Shown: piece after piece, positions 16,584 to 26,020 of the stretch
Position numbering within the stretch: the first letter of the stretch is position 1
Layout: the number at the start of each line of letters is the position of its first letter
NCBI RefSeq assembly: GCF_022570735.2
Contig: NZ_JANCNS010000002.1
Coordinates: 682,001-746,000 of the forward strand
From: Christiangramia oceanisediminis
Lineage (GTDB): Bacteria; Bacteroidota; Bacteroidia; Flavobacteriales; Flavobacteriaceae
DNA length: 64,000 bases
Direction: 5' to 3'
Position numbers and translations under genes: made by a program
Notes under the pieces: model-generated
Database searches by the model: none
What the model was told of the DNA's origin: nothing
What the model saw: only the letters and a program-made list of their open reading frames with translations

Positions 16584-17294
16584 ATGAGTACACAAAATAA
16601 AACTGCCCTTGTAACAGGCGGAAGTAAAGGTATAGGTTTTGGCGTAGCCGAAACTCTTTTAGGTATGGGCTATAAAGTTGCAATTACAAGCCGGTCACTA
16701 TCCTCAGCTGAAGAAGCTGCCAAAAAATTATCGGGAAAAGGAGAAGCCATGGGCGTGGAAGCCGATGTTCGCAACCTGGAAAGCCAGAAAAAAGCGGTTA
16801 AAAAGGTCCTGGATACCTGGGGCAGCCTGGATGTTCTTGTCGCCAATGCAGGGATTGGTCATTTTGGTTCGATCGAAGATCTAACCGAGGAACAATGGCA
16901 GGAAACAATCGATACCAACCTTACCGGGGTTTTCTTCAGCATCAAAGCCTCTGTGGATGCGCTAAAGAAATCCGAGGGATATATTATTACTATTTCCAGC
17001 CTTGCCGGTACTAACTTTTTCGCCGGCGGTGCCGCATATAACGCCAGTAAATTCGGTCTAACAGGCTTTACCCAGGCGGTAATGCTGGACCTTAGAGATC
17101 ATGGAGTGAAAGTGAGCACCATTATGCCAGGATCGGTAGCTACACATTTTAACGGAAATGAACCTTCCAATAAGGATGCCTGGAAAATCCAGATCGAAGA
17201 TATAGGAGAACTGGTTGGTGATCTTCTGAAAATGAATCCAAGAACGCTTCCGAGTAAAATCGAGGTACGACCATCTCAACCACCAAAAAAATAA
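16584..17294 (+). CDS. Short-chain dehydrogenase/reductase
   Basis: 236 aa, a classical SDR. NAD(P)-binding TGGSKGIG at about residues 11-18, NAG structural motif (VANAGIG), catalytic Ser in ISSLAG and the Tyr-Lys pair in YNASK. Arg in TSRS after beta-2 hints at NADP preference. Substrate unknown. It ends with a strong terminator, and a second SDR follows 180 bp later under its own promoter. The two are only generally similar, so this is not a recent duplication. Confidence 0.88.
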   Translation: MSTQNKTALVTGGSKGIGFGVAETLLGMGYKVAITSRSLSSAEEAAKKLSGKGEAMGVEADVRNLESQKKAVKKVLDTWGSLDVLVANAGIGHFGSIEDLTEEQWQETIDTNLTGVFFSIKASVDALKKSEGYIITISSLAGTNFFAGGAAYNASKFGLTGFTQAVMLDLRDHGVKVSTIMPGSVATHFNGNEPSNKDAWKIQIEDIGELVGDLLKMNPRTLPSKIEVRPSQPPKK

Positions 17295-17314
17295 GTTCGA
17301 TTCTATTTAATTTC

Positions 17315-17346
17315 AAAAACCCGGATCATGATGATCCGGGTTTTTT
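17315..17346 (+). terminator. Intrinsic terminator
   Basis: Stem CCCGGATCAT (17320-17329) pairs with ATGATCCGGG (17331-17340), the inner bases forming the loop, with an A run before and T run after. Confidence 0.9.
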
Positions 17347-17441
17347 ATTTAACAATAGTAAAAACTTTAACAGCACGTCGTATTTGGGGTTAAATTGAAT
17401 ACAAAAAGGCAGGAATCCTCTTTATTCAGGCTCTCAGCCTT

Positions 17442-17449
17442 TAATTTTG
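17442..17449 (+). promoter_or_regulatory. -7 promoter element TAATTTTG
   Basis: Exact TAnnTTTG. It contains the in-frame TTG at 17447, which therefore lies upstream of the transcript; ATG 17474 is the supported start. Confidence 0.6.
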
Positions 17450-17473
17450 AGTGAATCAAAAAATAAAATTGCA

Positions 17474-18223
17474 ATGAGTATTAAAGGAAAAACAGTAATT
17501 ATTACCGGCGCTTCAAGCGGAATTGGAGAGGCTACTGCACTTAAACTAGCCGGAGAGGGGATGAACGTGGTACTTACGGCCCGCCGGAAAGACAGACTGG
17601 AAGAACTGAAGTCTAAAATAGAAAGCGAGAACGCCGGGAAAGCACTCGTGGTTGAAGGAGATGTTACCAAGAAAGCCGATTTTGAGAAAGTAGTCAAAAA
17701 GACGAAAGAAGAATTTAAAACTATCGATGCTCTAATTAATAATGCAGGGCTGATGCCTTTGTCTTATGTAAAGAACCTGCATACAGATGAATGGGACCAG
17801 ATGGTAGACGTTAATTTAAAAGGTGTCTTAAACGGTGTGGCTGCCGTGTTGCCGAGCATGATGGAGCAAAAAAGCGGAAATATCATCAATATCTCTTCCA
17901 GTGCCGGGCGAAAGATTTACCCGGGAGGAGCGGTTTATTGTGCAACTAAGGCTGCGGTTAAAATGTTTTCTGAAGGCTTAAGACAGGAGCTCGCACCAAA
18001 ATTCAATATAAATGTTACCTCAATAGAACCTGGTTTTGTTGAAACTGAACTTACCAGCACCATTACCGATGACGAAATAAAAGAAGATCTTTTATCTAAT
18101 TTTGAAGAAATGACCCCACTGCAGGCTGAAGATATCGCTGAATCTATCTTTTATGCATTATCGCAGCCAAAACGCGCTAATATTAACGACGTATATATCA
18201 TGCCAACCGAACAGGCGCAGTAG
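17474..18223 (+). CDS. Short-chain dehydrogenase/reductase
   Basis: 249 aa from ATG 17474 (MSIKGKTVIITGASSGIGE), the family-typical start; the in-frame TTG at 17447 falls inside the -7 element and is rejected. Classical SDR motifs: TGASSGIG, TARRKDR (NADP-type basic residues), NNAG, ISSSAG and YCATK. Relatives in the YdfG-like branch are NADP-dependent oxidoreductases of small alcohols or amino-acid derivatives; the substrate here is not known. Monocistronic, with promoter and terminator both visible. Confidence 0.88.
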   Translation: MSIKGKTVIITGASSGIGEATALKLAGEGMNVVLTARRKDRLEELKSKIESENAGKALVVEGDVTKKADFEKVVKKTKEEFKTIDALINNAGLMPLSYVKNLHTDEWDQMVDVNLKGVLNGVAAVLPSMMEQKSGNIINISSSAGRKIYPGGAVYCATKAAVKMFSEGLRQELAPKFNINVTSIEPGFVETELTSTITDDEIKEDLLSNFEEMTPLQAEDIAESIFYALSQPKRANINDVYIMPTEQAQ

Positions 18224-18242
18224 GATAATTTATCCTGAAATT

Positions 18243-18275
18243 AAAAAGGTCCGCTAAAGCAGCGGACCTTTTTTT
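18243..18275. terminator. Bidirectional intrinsic terminator
   Basis: 13-bp perfect stem AAAAAGGTCCGCT / AGCGGACCTTTTT with a 5-nt loop, between the SDR gene (+) and the MDR reductase (-). Confidence 0.92.
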
Positions 18276-18289
18276 GTTAAATACTAAGT

Positions 18290-19285
18290 TTAGATCTTCA
18301 CGAGCATCTTTCCGGTGTTTTTTCCTTCAAATAACTGGATAAATGCTTTAGGTGTATTTTCAAAACCGTTCACGATGGTTTCGTCATATTTCAGTTTGCC
18401 TTCCTGAAGCCAGCCAGCCAGTTGTTTAATGGCTGATTCGAATTCAGCCATATGATCTCTTACCAGGAAACCCTGCATAAGCGCAGATTTTTTAATGAGA
18501 ATACCTTCAGGTCTTGGACCTGTTGGGATTTCGGTTTTGTTATAAATCGAAATAGCCCCGCAATTGATGATCCTCGCAGCTTTATTGATATTCTGAAGAG
18601 TGGCATCCAGGATCTCACCACCTACATTATCGAAATAGACATCCACGCCTTCCGGGCATGCTTCTTCAATGGCCTTTTTCATATCCTTAGTGGTTTTATA
18701 ATTAATGCCATCATCAAAACCGAATTTCTCCTTTATATGCTGGATCTTTTCATCACTTCCTGCAATTCCCACCACCTTACAGCCTTTTATTTTTCCTATT
18801 TGTCCAACAACGCTGCCTACCGCTCCGGCAGCTCCTGAAACCAAAAGAGTTTCGCCAGACTTAAGGTCACCTATTTTATCAAGTGCCAGAAAGGCTGTAA
18901 GCCCGGTAAGACCTAAAACCCCGAGGTACGCCGAAAGGGGAGCTACAGCAGAATCGATTTTTCGTAAATTCTCACCCGAATGTACTTGTTTGGTTTTCCA
19001 GTCCAGCATGCCTATAACATGGTCGCCGGCTTCAAGTGTGGGGTTATGAGATTTCAGGACCTTTGCCACGATCATGGATTCGATGGGTTTTCCAACTTCA
19101 AAAGGTTCAATATAAGATTCCTCATCACGCATTCGTCCCCTTAAATAGGGATCCACAGAAATAAAGATGCTTTCGAGTAGAACCTGCCCGGCCTTTGGTT
19201 CCTGGCTCTCTATTTCCTGGAATTCAAAATCTGCTTCAGAAGGCTCTCCCTTGGGCCTGTTTTTTAAAATGATCTGCTTCTCCAT
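18290..19285 (-). CDS. NADP-dependent zinc-free MDR oxidoreductase (CurA/prostaglandin-reductase type)
   Basis: 331 aa from ATG 19285 (MEKQIILKNRPKG); a TTG seven codons upstream is unlikely. The DPYLRGRM segment near residue 45, LGLTGLTAFLAL, the nucleotide-binding GAAGAVGSVVGQIGK and YFDNVGG are the signature of zinc-independent medium-chain reductases that reduce alpha,beta-unsaturated carbonyls with NADPH. Metal-ligand cysteines of alcohol dehydrogenases are absent. Likely role: detoxification of reactive enones or quinones. Monocistronic. Confidence 0.88.
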   Translation of the reverse strand: MEKQIILKNRPKGEPSEADFEFQEIESQEPKAGQVLLESIFISVDPYLRGRMRDEESYIEPFEVGKPIESMIVAKVLKSHNPTLEAGDHVIGMLDWKTKQVHSGENLRKIDSAVAPLSAYLGVLGLTGLTAFLALDKIGDLKSGETLLVSGAAGAVGSVVGQIGKIKGCKVVGIAGSDEKIQHIKEKFGFDDGINYKTTKDMKKAIEEACPEGVDVYFDNVGGEILDATLQNINKAARIINCGAISIYNKTEIPTGPRPEGILIKKSALMQGFLVRDHMAEFESAIKQLAGWLQEGKLKYDETIVNGFENTPKAFIQLFEGKNTGKMLVKI

Positions 19286-19404
19286 ATTTGATTTTTTTCT
19301 TTTCAAATTACTCTGAATTCAAGCTTTCCGCAAATAACTTATGCCAAATTCTCCTTAAATCCTGATATTTGATGCTTACAGAAGATTTTTAATCTCGATC
19401 CAGT

Positions 19405-21657
19405 TTGAAAGCAGTAATTAAGCAACATCAGCTCAATTTTATAAAATTCCTTAGAAGCACTGATTTCTCCAAGGCGATCGTGCTAACTATTGCCATCCTG
19501 GTTCCAATTGGGATTTTGTCATCTGTGGGCAAGCTAGAAATCGGGATCAGCATCGCGATGGGCTGCTTACTTTCCTCTCCAAGCGATGTCCCTGGAAGTT
19601 TTAAACATAAGGTCCTTGGAATTCTATCTGCGGTTCTTCTTGGAAGTGTTTCCTTTTTGATAGCGGGTTATGCCGCGAAAAACACCTACGCGATCTTACC
19701 CATGTTGTTCCTGATGATGTTCGGAGTTTCTTTCCTTTCGGTATATGGGTTCAGGGCTTCACTGGTCACATTTTCAGGTTTGCTTGCCGTGGTTCTGAGT
19801 TTTGCGAACCTGTCTACCGGGATCGAGATCTGGGAAAAATCCCTGCTTATCGCAGTGGGCGGTATTTGGTATCTATTGATAAGCATTGGCTGGTACTTCC
19901 TCAGGCCTCAAAGGGCTACGGAACAATTGCTTGGCGAGACCATGGAGCTTACTGCTGAATATCTCCGGCTCAGGTCCAGGTTATTACTGGGTTCCACTTC
20001 AGATGTAACCGAAATCCAAAAATCAATATTCACTAAACAGTCAGAGCTGAACGAGCATCATGAAAGCCTGCGGGAGATCCTTATCAGTTCCCGTACCACT
20101 TCTGGAAATTCGGGTTATACCAGGAAAAGGTTATTGATATTTATAGACCTGGTCGACATCCTGGAGCTGGCGATGGCTAACCCGCTGGATCATCAGCAAA
20201 TGAAAACAGCCTTAAAAGACAACCAGGAAGAATTAAAACATTTGATGTCTTTTAATAACCTGATGGCCGAACAGCTGGAAAAAATGGCTATTTCGATCCA
20301 TAGAAAATCAGAGTTACAGGATAACAGGCTCCCGGAACATCTTAAAAAAGCCAGGGAAGCATTTCGTCAGTTTAAATCAAAGGTTGATATACAGGAAAAA
20401 AGAGAATTATTGCTCATTTTTAGAAATTTGATCGATTACCAGGCAAAACAGGTTCAGAAGATCAATAATATCGATCGAATTCTTAGAAATCTGGAGGAAA
20501 ATAAAAAGCTGGTTTATAAATCCAGGGAGGTTAAAAAATTTATTTCCCACCAGGATTATGATCTTAAGATCCTTGCTTTAAACTTTAATTTTGAATCGGC
20601 CATATTCAGGCATTCCCTGAGGCTGGCCATAATAGTGATAATTGGTTACCTGGTAGGTGAATATTTTTCGGTTCAAAATTCCTACTGGATCCTTTTAACC
20701 ATTGTGGTGATCATGCGTCCTAATTACGGACTTACCAAAGAGCGAACCAGGAAGCGTATCGTTGGAACTCTTATTGGAGGCGCCATCGCGATCTCCATTG
20801 TTTATATCACGCAGAACCAGGCGGTATATACCATTCTTGGCCTGTTGTCACTAACACTCGCTTTTTCACTGATCCAGCGTAATTACACCACTGCGGCGAT
20901 TTTTGTAACCCTGAGTATCATTTTCATTTACGCCATTTTAAAATCTGATGTTCTTGAAGTCATTCAATTCAGAATCGTTGATACCTTAATAGGTGCAGGC
21001 CTGGCTGCGCTGGGGAATCTTATTCTCTGGCCAAAATGGGAACTGCAGGGCATCAGGCCGGTTATTTCTGCCTCGGTAGAAGCAAACCGCCAGTATTTAG
21101 CTGAAATTGACTGGTACTATCATAGAAAGGATAAACTGCCAGTTTCGTATAAACTGGTACGCAAAAAGGCTTTCCTCGAAATTGGCAATTTAAGTGGCGC
21201 GTTCCAGAGAATGACGCAGGAACCAAGGTCAAAACAGGCTAATTTAGGCCTGGTATACGAGATCGTGGAGTTGAATCAGACCTTTCTTTCGGCATTGGCC
21301 TCACTGGGCACTTACATCAGGTCGCATCCAACCACAAAACCTTCAGAAGCCTTTGAGCAATACAGCAATGCCATTTCCAATAATTTGATTGGCAGTATTC
21401 AAATCCTGGAAGGTAAAAGACAGGAAGCTATTAAGAAAACAGAACTCGGAGAGGCCGGGAAATCCTTTCGGCAAAAATTTGATAAACTTGCAAGTGAAAG
21501 AGATGAGGAGATCAGGGCTGGGAAAATGCAGATCGATAGAAAAACCCGCCATATACTTCAGGAAGCACATCTGGTAATTGGCCAATTGGAATGGCTTTAT
21601 GACCTATCTGAAAAGCTGGTTGAAAAAGTAAAAAGACTAAATGAAATAAATGAGTAA
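19405..21657 (+). CDS. FUSC family (YccS-like) inner membrane transporter
   Basis: 750 aa. Two membrane blocks (about residues 22-160 and 405-540), each of several helices, are separated by a long helical cytoplasmic region, and a coiled-coil C-terminal domain follows. This repeat architecture and the NSYWILLTIVVIMRPNYGLT segment at the second block match FUSC/YccS-like proteins, related to fusaric acid and aromatic acid exporters. The start is probably TTG 19405, since no in-frame ATG lies between the upstream stop and the first helix. The last 8 bp overlap the DUF6155 gene, suggesting coupling. Confidence 0.82.
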   Translation: MKAVIKQHQLNFIKFLRSTDFSKAIVLTIAILVPIGILSSVGKLEIGISIAMGCLLSSPSDVPGSFKHKVLGILSAVLLGSVSFLIAGYAAKNTYAILPMLFLMMFGVSFLSVYGFRASLVTFSGLLAVVLSFANLSTGIEIWEKSLLIAVGGIWYLLISIGWYFLRPQRATEQLLGETMELTAEYLRLRSRLLLGSTSDVTEIQKSIFTKQSELNEHHESLREILISSRTTSGNSGYTRKRLLIFIDLVDILELAMANPLDHQQMKTALKDNQEELKHLMSFNNLMAEQLEKMAISIHRKSELQDNRLPEHLKKAREAFRQFKSKVDIQEKRELLLIFRNLIDYQAKQVQKINNIDRILRNLEENKKLVYKSREVKKFISHQDYDLKILALNFNFESAIFRHSLRLAIIVIIGYLVGEYFSVQNSYWILLTIVVIMRPNYGLTKERTRKRIVGTLIGGAIAISIVYITQNQAVYTILGLLSLTLAFSLIQRNYTTAAIFVTLSIIFIYAILKSDVLEVIQFRIVDTLIGAGLAALGNLILWPKWELQGIRPVISASVEANRQYLAEIDWYYHRKDKLPVSYKLVRKKAFLEIGNLSGAFQRMTQEPRSKQANLGLVYEIVELNQTFLSALASLGTYIRSHPTTKPSEAFEQYSNAISNNLIGSIQILEGKRQEAIKKTELGEAGKSFRQKFDKLASERDEEIRAGKMQIDRKTRHILQEAHLVIGQLEWLYDLSEKLVEKVKRLNEINE

Positions 21658-22162
21658 ACGAGCCTTCAAAAAATATATCAAGACCCTTAAGAAAAAAGAC
21701 CTGGAAGAGCAACTTCTGGATCTTTACGAGCGTTTCGACGAGGTAAGGGTCTATTATAACTTTGTGTTTAACCCCAACGAGGATAAACTGGTGAAGGAGG
21801 CAAAATTCAAGATCTCCAAAGAATATTTTCCTGTTAATTCCCGGAAACCTAAAAAAAGAAGGTCGGTTGCTCAAAAACTGGTAAAGCATTTCCTGAAATT
21901 AGAAATGGAACCACATTCCCTAACCGATGTGATGTTGTATAATATCGAGGTGGCCCAGGCCTATTCAAAAGACCAGGAAAGGATCACCGAAGCTTTTCAG
22001 AAGAGCATGTTCAAATCATTTGAGCAGGCGGTTGATTTTATGATCGAAAAAGGAATTTCGGCAGAGTTCACCGGAAGAATTCGGGTTATTGCTGAAGAAG
22101 CCGAAGCCCAGAACTGGGAGAACTCCTATCAGTTTCAACGTGTTTTAGACCGTTTTTTGTAA
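21650..22162 (+). CDS. DUF6155 family protein
   Basis: 170 aa, basic and helical, without signal peptide or membrane segment. The N-terminal MSKRAFKKYIKTLKKKDLEE and the FDEVRVYYNFVFNPNEDKL segment fit DUF6155, a family of unknown function found in Bacteroidota and Firmicutes. It overlaps the FUSC gene by 8 bp and ends 1 bp before the T9SS cargo gene, so the three are probably one transcript. Confidence 0.7.
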   Translation: MSKRAFKKYIKTLKKKDLEEQLLDLYERFDEVRVYYNFVFNPNEDKLVKEAKFKISKEYFPVNSRKPKKRRSVAQKLVKHFLKLEMEPHSLTDVMLYNIEVAQAYSKDQERITEAFQKSMFKSFEQAVDFMIEKGISAEFTGRIRVIAEEAEAQNWENSYQFQRVLDRFL

Positions 22163-22163
22163 A

Positions 22164-24044
22164 ATGATGAGAATTCTCACTGTCTTAATTATATTACTTC
22201 TAAGCCTTCAGGCACAGGCTCAACTCGGCTTCTGCAGCGGGAGTAAGGGCGACCCCATCTTTCATGAGGATTTTGGAAGCGGGACTGGAACCGGGGAGGA
22301 GCTTCCTCCGGGCGTTACCAGTTACACCTTTATCGAGGGCAGTGACCCATATGATGGGGAATACACGATCTCTGATAATATTGGGAACTCTATTACCTCA
22401 TGGCACAATTCCTTACCTAATTCCACCGTGTCTAATGGAAGGGCCCTGATTGTGAATGCCGATTTTAATGCGGGACAATTCTATCGAATAGGTGTTTCGG
22501 GACTATGTGAAAATACAACTTACGAATTCTCTGCCTTTCTAATGAATGTTTATGACCGCGCAAGTAATGTTTGCGATGCTGGTGGTATTCCTATTAATGT
22601 AAGATTTGAAATATGGGATGAGACCGATTCGGTTTTATTGAAATCTGGGAATACAGGTGATATACAATCCAGTTTAACCGCAGAATGGGAGCAATATGCT
22701 CTTACTTTTTCTTCGGAACCCGGCCAGGAAGGTGTGATCTTAAAAATGTTCAACAACGGGGAAGGCGGCTGTGGAAACGATCTCGCGATCGATGATATTA
22801 TTTTCAGGTCGTGTGGAGATCTTACCAGCATTTCGTCTGATGTTGGATCTGAGCTCCATTACGAGGTTTGCGAAGAGAATTCACCGGCTGAAATCAGGCT
22901 GGAAGCCGTTCCCGACTTTTCGGTCTATGAAGAACATTATTTCCAATGGCAGCAAAGCTTTGACGGTGAAAACTGGCGGGATATCGCCGGAGAAAATTCT
23001 TCGGTTTTTGAAGAGGATGAAATAGAGACAACTACTTATTTCCGGGTAAAGGTTGCCGAAGATCCCGCTAATTTACTTTCGAATGTATGTAGTTCAGCTT
23101 CCCAGTATTTCCAGGTGCAAATATTTGAAAGACCAGATGCGCCAGCCAGTGGCGGGAATATTTCAATTTGCAGCAATGAAAGCATTCCAGAGCTTCGAGT
23201 TTCAGCGAATGAAAATGAGGAGGTTTTCTGGTTCGATTCTGCTGCAGGTGGAAATCTTTTAGCTGAAAATTCCACAACATATAAACCAGAAACCGAAGGA
23301 ACTTATTTTGCAGAAGCCAGGCTCCAGGGACTGGATTGTGCGGCCAGCCCGAGAACTGAAGTAAAACTGAGCATTTTCGAAATTCCTGAAGTTACTGATG
23401 AACTGCTTCAACTATGCCCTGATACGATGCTTGAACTGGATGCCGGCATAGAAGGGATGGAATACAGCTGGAACACAGGTGAAACCTCACAGGATATACT
23501 GGTGGATAGTCCGGGTACCTATTTCGTAGAAGTGTCAAATAGTAATGGATGCTCTTCACTGAAGACCATTGAGGTGATAAATGTTCCAAATGCCAGCATT
23601 TTGGAAGTGATCTCTGATGATGCATCGGTTGAAATCATCCCTGAATTCGAAGGGGATTTCGAGTACTCACTGGATGGGCTAAACTTTCAGGAATCGAATT
23701 ATTTTGACTTTGTAGAAGGAGGGATCTACACGGCCTACATCAGGGATCTTGCGGCCTGCCAGGTAGAACAAATTGAATTCCCCCATATTGTGATCCCCAA
23801 ATTCATCACTCCTAATAACGATGGCTATAATGATGAATTCAGGATAAAAGGCCTGAATTATTTTGAATCTTCGGTTATAAGGATCTTTGACAGGTATGGG
23901 AAACTGCTAAAAGTGGGACCTGGCACAAATTTTTCCTGGACCGGGCAGTATAACGGGGCAGCCCTTCCTGCTGCAGATTACTGGTATGAAATAAGGATCG
24001 ATGGTTACCCGCCCGAAACCGGGAATTTTTCGCTGGTAAGATAA
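22164..24044 (+). CDS. Secreted multidomain protein with T9SS type B C-terminal sorting domain
   Basis: 626 aa. Signal peptide (MMRILTVLIILLLSLQAQAQ), then a jelly-roll-like N-terminal domain rich in Gly/Ser with disulphide-prone Cys pairs (about 22-215), then Ig-like/PKD-like modules (about 215-520, e.g. YFQWQQSFDGENW, YSWNTGETSQDI). The last 85 residues, from PKFITPNNDGYNDEF through IRIFDRYGKLL to ADYWYEI and NFSLVR, are the gliding-motility-associated C-terminal domain used as the type B signal for type IX secretion. It is therefore probably exported to the cell surface or medium. Ligand unknown. Confidence 0.88.
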   Translation: MMRILTVLIILLLSLQAQAQLGFCSGSKGDPIFHEDFGSGTGTGEELPPGVTSYTFIEGSDPYDGEYTISDNIGNSITSWHNSLPNSTVSNGRALIVNADFNAGQFYRIGVSGLCENTTYEFSAFLMNVYDRASNVCDAGGIPINVRFEIWDETDSVLLKSGNTGDIQSSLTAEWEQYALTFSSEPGQEGVILKMFNNGEGGCGNDLAIDDIIFRSCGDLTSISSDVGSELHYEVCEENSPAEIRLEAVPDFSVYEEHYFQWQQSFDGENWRDIAGENSSVFEEDEIETTTYFRVKVAEDPANLLSNVCSSASQYFQVQIFERPDAPASGGNISICSNESIPELRVSANENEEVFWFDSAAGGNLLAENSTTYKPETEGTYFAEARLQGLDCAASPRTEVKLSIFEIPEVTDELLQLCPDTMLELDAGIEGMEYSWNTGETSQDILVDSPGTYFVEVSNSNGCSSLKTIEVINVPNASILEVISDDASVEIIPEFEGDFEYSLDGLNFQESNYFDFVEGGIYTAYIRDLAACQVEQIEFPHIVIPKFITPNNDGYNDEFRIKGLNYFESSVIRIFDRYGKLLKVGPGTNFSWTGQYNGAALPAADYWYEIRIDGYPPETGNFSLVR

Positions 24045-24049
24045 ATGAA

Positions 24050-24072
24050 AAGCCACCTTTTAGAGGTGGCTT
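24050..24072 (+). terminator. Hairpin after the T9SS cargo gene, weak terminator
   Basis: 9-bp perfect stem AAGCCACCT / AGGTGGCTT with a 5-nt loop, starting 6 bp after the stop codon. Only two T follow, so termination efficiency is uncertain. The remaining sequence to 24315 is AT-rich and shows nothing else I can name. Confidence 0.55.
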
Positions 24073-24315
24073 GATAAACAAAGTATTTTCACTAAAAATT
24101 AATTTTTAGGCTTACTTGGTTTTTGTTTTTTGACCTGCCAGGAGATTTCGAATTATTTTTTAATCAGAAATTCCTTAAATAAGGCAGCATGTTTATTCCC
24201 TAATTTAATCAGTCTTTAAATAGCCTGTTTCTTTCTTAGTAAAAGTTTAACTAAGCACCTGGATGAATTGCCGCGTTGAAAACCAGAATTTAGCTGGCTA
24301 GTTTATTCTTTTAAG

Positions 24316-24323
24316 TAAATTTG
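24316..24323 (+). promoter_or_regulatory. -7 promoter element TAAATTTG of the cysE-cysM operon
   Basis: Exact TAnnTTTG, 20 bp before ATG 24344. No -33 TTG within 17-23 bp, which may mean activator dependence. Confidence 0.55.
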
Positions 24324-24343
24324 AATTATAATACTATTGCGCT

Positions 24344-25132
24344 ATGGAATTGCAAAAAATTATAGACCAGATCGAATCTCAAAAGAATCTCCCCAATCTT
24401 AATTTAAGCATTAAGGAAAAAACCGAAAAATTCACCCAAAAACTCTTCCATACCCTTTTTGACAAACAAACTCCGGTAAGGGATAATCTTATGGAGCTGG
24501 GCATGGATTTCGAGGTTCTGGCGAAACTGGTTTGCTGGGAACCTGGTTCACCCTGCCAGGATATCTGGAGCGATTATATAGAATTGCTTCCGGGAATTCT
24601 GGAAAAGTTACACCTGGATGCACAGGCCATTGCACAAAACGATCCGGCAGCTAATTCGGTAGAGGAAGTTTACCTGTCCTATCCTGGATTTTATGCGATT
24701 GCCATTTACAGGTTCAGTCATGAGCTGTATAAGTTTGGCCTGCCGTTGGTTCCGCGCCTTATGACCGAATGTGCCCATAGCAGTACAGGAACAGATATCA
24801 ATCCTGGAGCGCAAATTGGGAATTCATTTTTTATTGATCATGCAACAGGAGTTGTTATTGGTGAAACTGCCGTTATTGAAGATAATGTTAAGATATACCA
24901 GGGGGTAACCCTGGGTGCTCTAACTGTAGATAAGACCCTGCGCAATATTAAAAGGCATCCAACCATCGAAAGGAATGTGACGATTTACGCCAATGCAACC
25001 ATACTAGGCGGTGAGACGGTTATAGGAGAAAACAGCATTATAGGAGGGAATGTCTGGTTGACCAAATCGGTTCCAAAGAATTCAATGGTTTCGCATACAC
25101 CTCAGATAAGCATTAAAAACAACGCTAAATAA
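24344..25132 (+). CDS. cysE: Serine O-acetyltransferase
   Basis: 262 aa. Helical N-terminal domain, then a left-handed beta-helix of hexapeptide repeats from about residue 145 ([40 protein letters not shown]). The [10 protein letters not shown] and the His of AHSSTGTDI are active-site features of serine acetyltransferase. It makes O-acetylserine from serine and acetyl-CoA, the first step of cysteine synthesis. Its stop overlaps the cysM start (TAATG), so the two enzymes are translationally coupled. Confidence 0.93.
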   Translation: MELQKIIDQIESQKNLPNLNLSIKEKTEKFTQKLFHTLFDKQTPVRDNLMELGMDFEVLAKLVCWEPGSPCQDIWSDYIELLPGILEKLHLDAQAIAQNDPAANSVEEVYLSYPGFYAIAIYRFSHELYKFGLPLVPRLMTECAHSSTGTDINPGAQIGNSFFIDHATGVVIGETAVIEDNVKIYQGVTLGALTVDKTLRNIKRHPTIERNVTIYANATILGGETVIGENSIIGGNVWLTKSVPKNSMVSHTPQISIKNNAK

Positions 25133-26016
25133 TGAATCAATCAATTTTAGACCTGGTAGGAAATACGCCGCTTGTAAAGTCAAACAGAATACTTCAGAAA
25201 GATGGGGTTGAATTGTATTTTAAACTGGAAGGTCAGAATCCCGGTGGCAGTGTTAAAGACAGGGCGGCCTATAATATGATCAAGAGTGCCCTGGATAGAG
25301 GAGAAATCTCTAAAGAGACCAAATTAATTGAAGCAACCAGCGGAAATACAGGTATCGCACTTGCCATGATCGCAGGCATTTTTGGTTTGAACATTGAACT
25401 GATTATGCCTGAAAACTCTACCGTAGAGAGGGTTCAAACCATGAGAGCTTATGGTGCGAAGGTTATTTTGACCAGTGCCGAAGATGGGATTGAAGGTTCC
25501 AGGGATTATGCAGAGGAAAAAATGAGAACTGGCGATTATTTTATGTTGAACCAGTTCGGGAATGATGATAACTGGAAAGCTCACCTTAAAACCACCGGTC
25601 CCGAGATCTGGAGAGATACCAAGCATAAGATCACTCATTTTGTATCGTCCATGGGTACTACCGGGACTATCATGGGAACCAGCACCTATCTAAAAGAAAA
25701 GAATCAGGACATTCAAATTGTTGGAGTTCAACCTACCGATGATTCCAGGATTCCGGGGATAAGAAAGTGGCCAAAAGCTTATTTGCCAAGTATATTCGAT
25801 CCCGGAAAAGTAGATCGTATTCTTGAGGTTAGTGAAAAAGAAGCCGTTGATATGAGCAGGCGATTAGCTGAGGAAGAAGGCATCTTTGCCGGGATGAGCA
25901 GTGGTGGTGCAGCTGCTGCAGCTCTCAGGCTTTGTAATGAACTGGAAAGCGGTTTGGTGGTAAGTATTGTTTGTGACAGGGGAGACAGGTATTTGTCGTC
26001 TGATTTATTTGAATAA
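25132..26016 (+). CDS. cysM: Cysteine synthase B (O-acetylserine sulfhydrylase)
   Basis: 294 aa, the length of CysM. PLP Lys42 lies in GQNPGGSVKDRAA, the substrate loop is EATSGNTGIALA and the phosphate-binding loop SSMGTTGTIMGT. The C-terminus is short, as in CysM rather than CysK. It converts O-acetylserine plus sulfide (or thiosulfate) to cysteine. The start codon shares a base with the cysE stop. A long inverted repeat follows 4 bp after the stop. Confidence 0.93.
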   Translation: MNQSILDLVGNTPLVKSNRILQKDGVELYFKLEGQNPGGSVKDRAAYNMIKSALDRGEISKETKLIEATSGNTGIALAMIAGIFGLNIELIMPENSTVERVQTMRAYGAKVILTSAEDGIEGSRDYAEEKMRTGDYFMLNQFGNDDNWKAHLKTTGPEIWRDTKHKITHFVSSMGTTGTIMGTSTYLKEKNQDIQIVGVQPTDDSRIPGIRKWPKAYLPSIFDPGKVDRILEVSEKEAVDMSRRLAEEEGIFAGMSSGGAAAAALRLCNELESGLVVSIVCDRGDRYLSSDLFE

Positions 26017-26020
26017 AGAA

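Noticed and set aside
22550-22831. 93-codon minus-strand ORF inside the T9SS cargo gene
   Set aside because: Shadow frame of a well-supported gene with a signal peptide and sorting domain on the plus strand.
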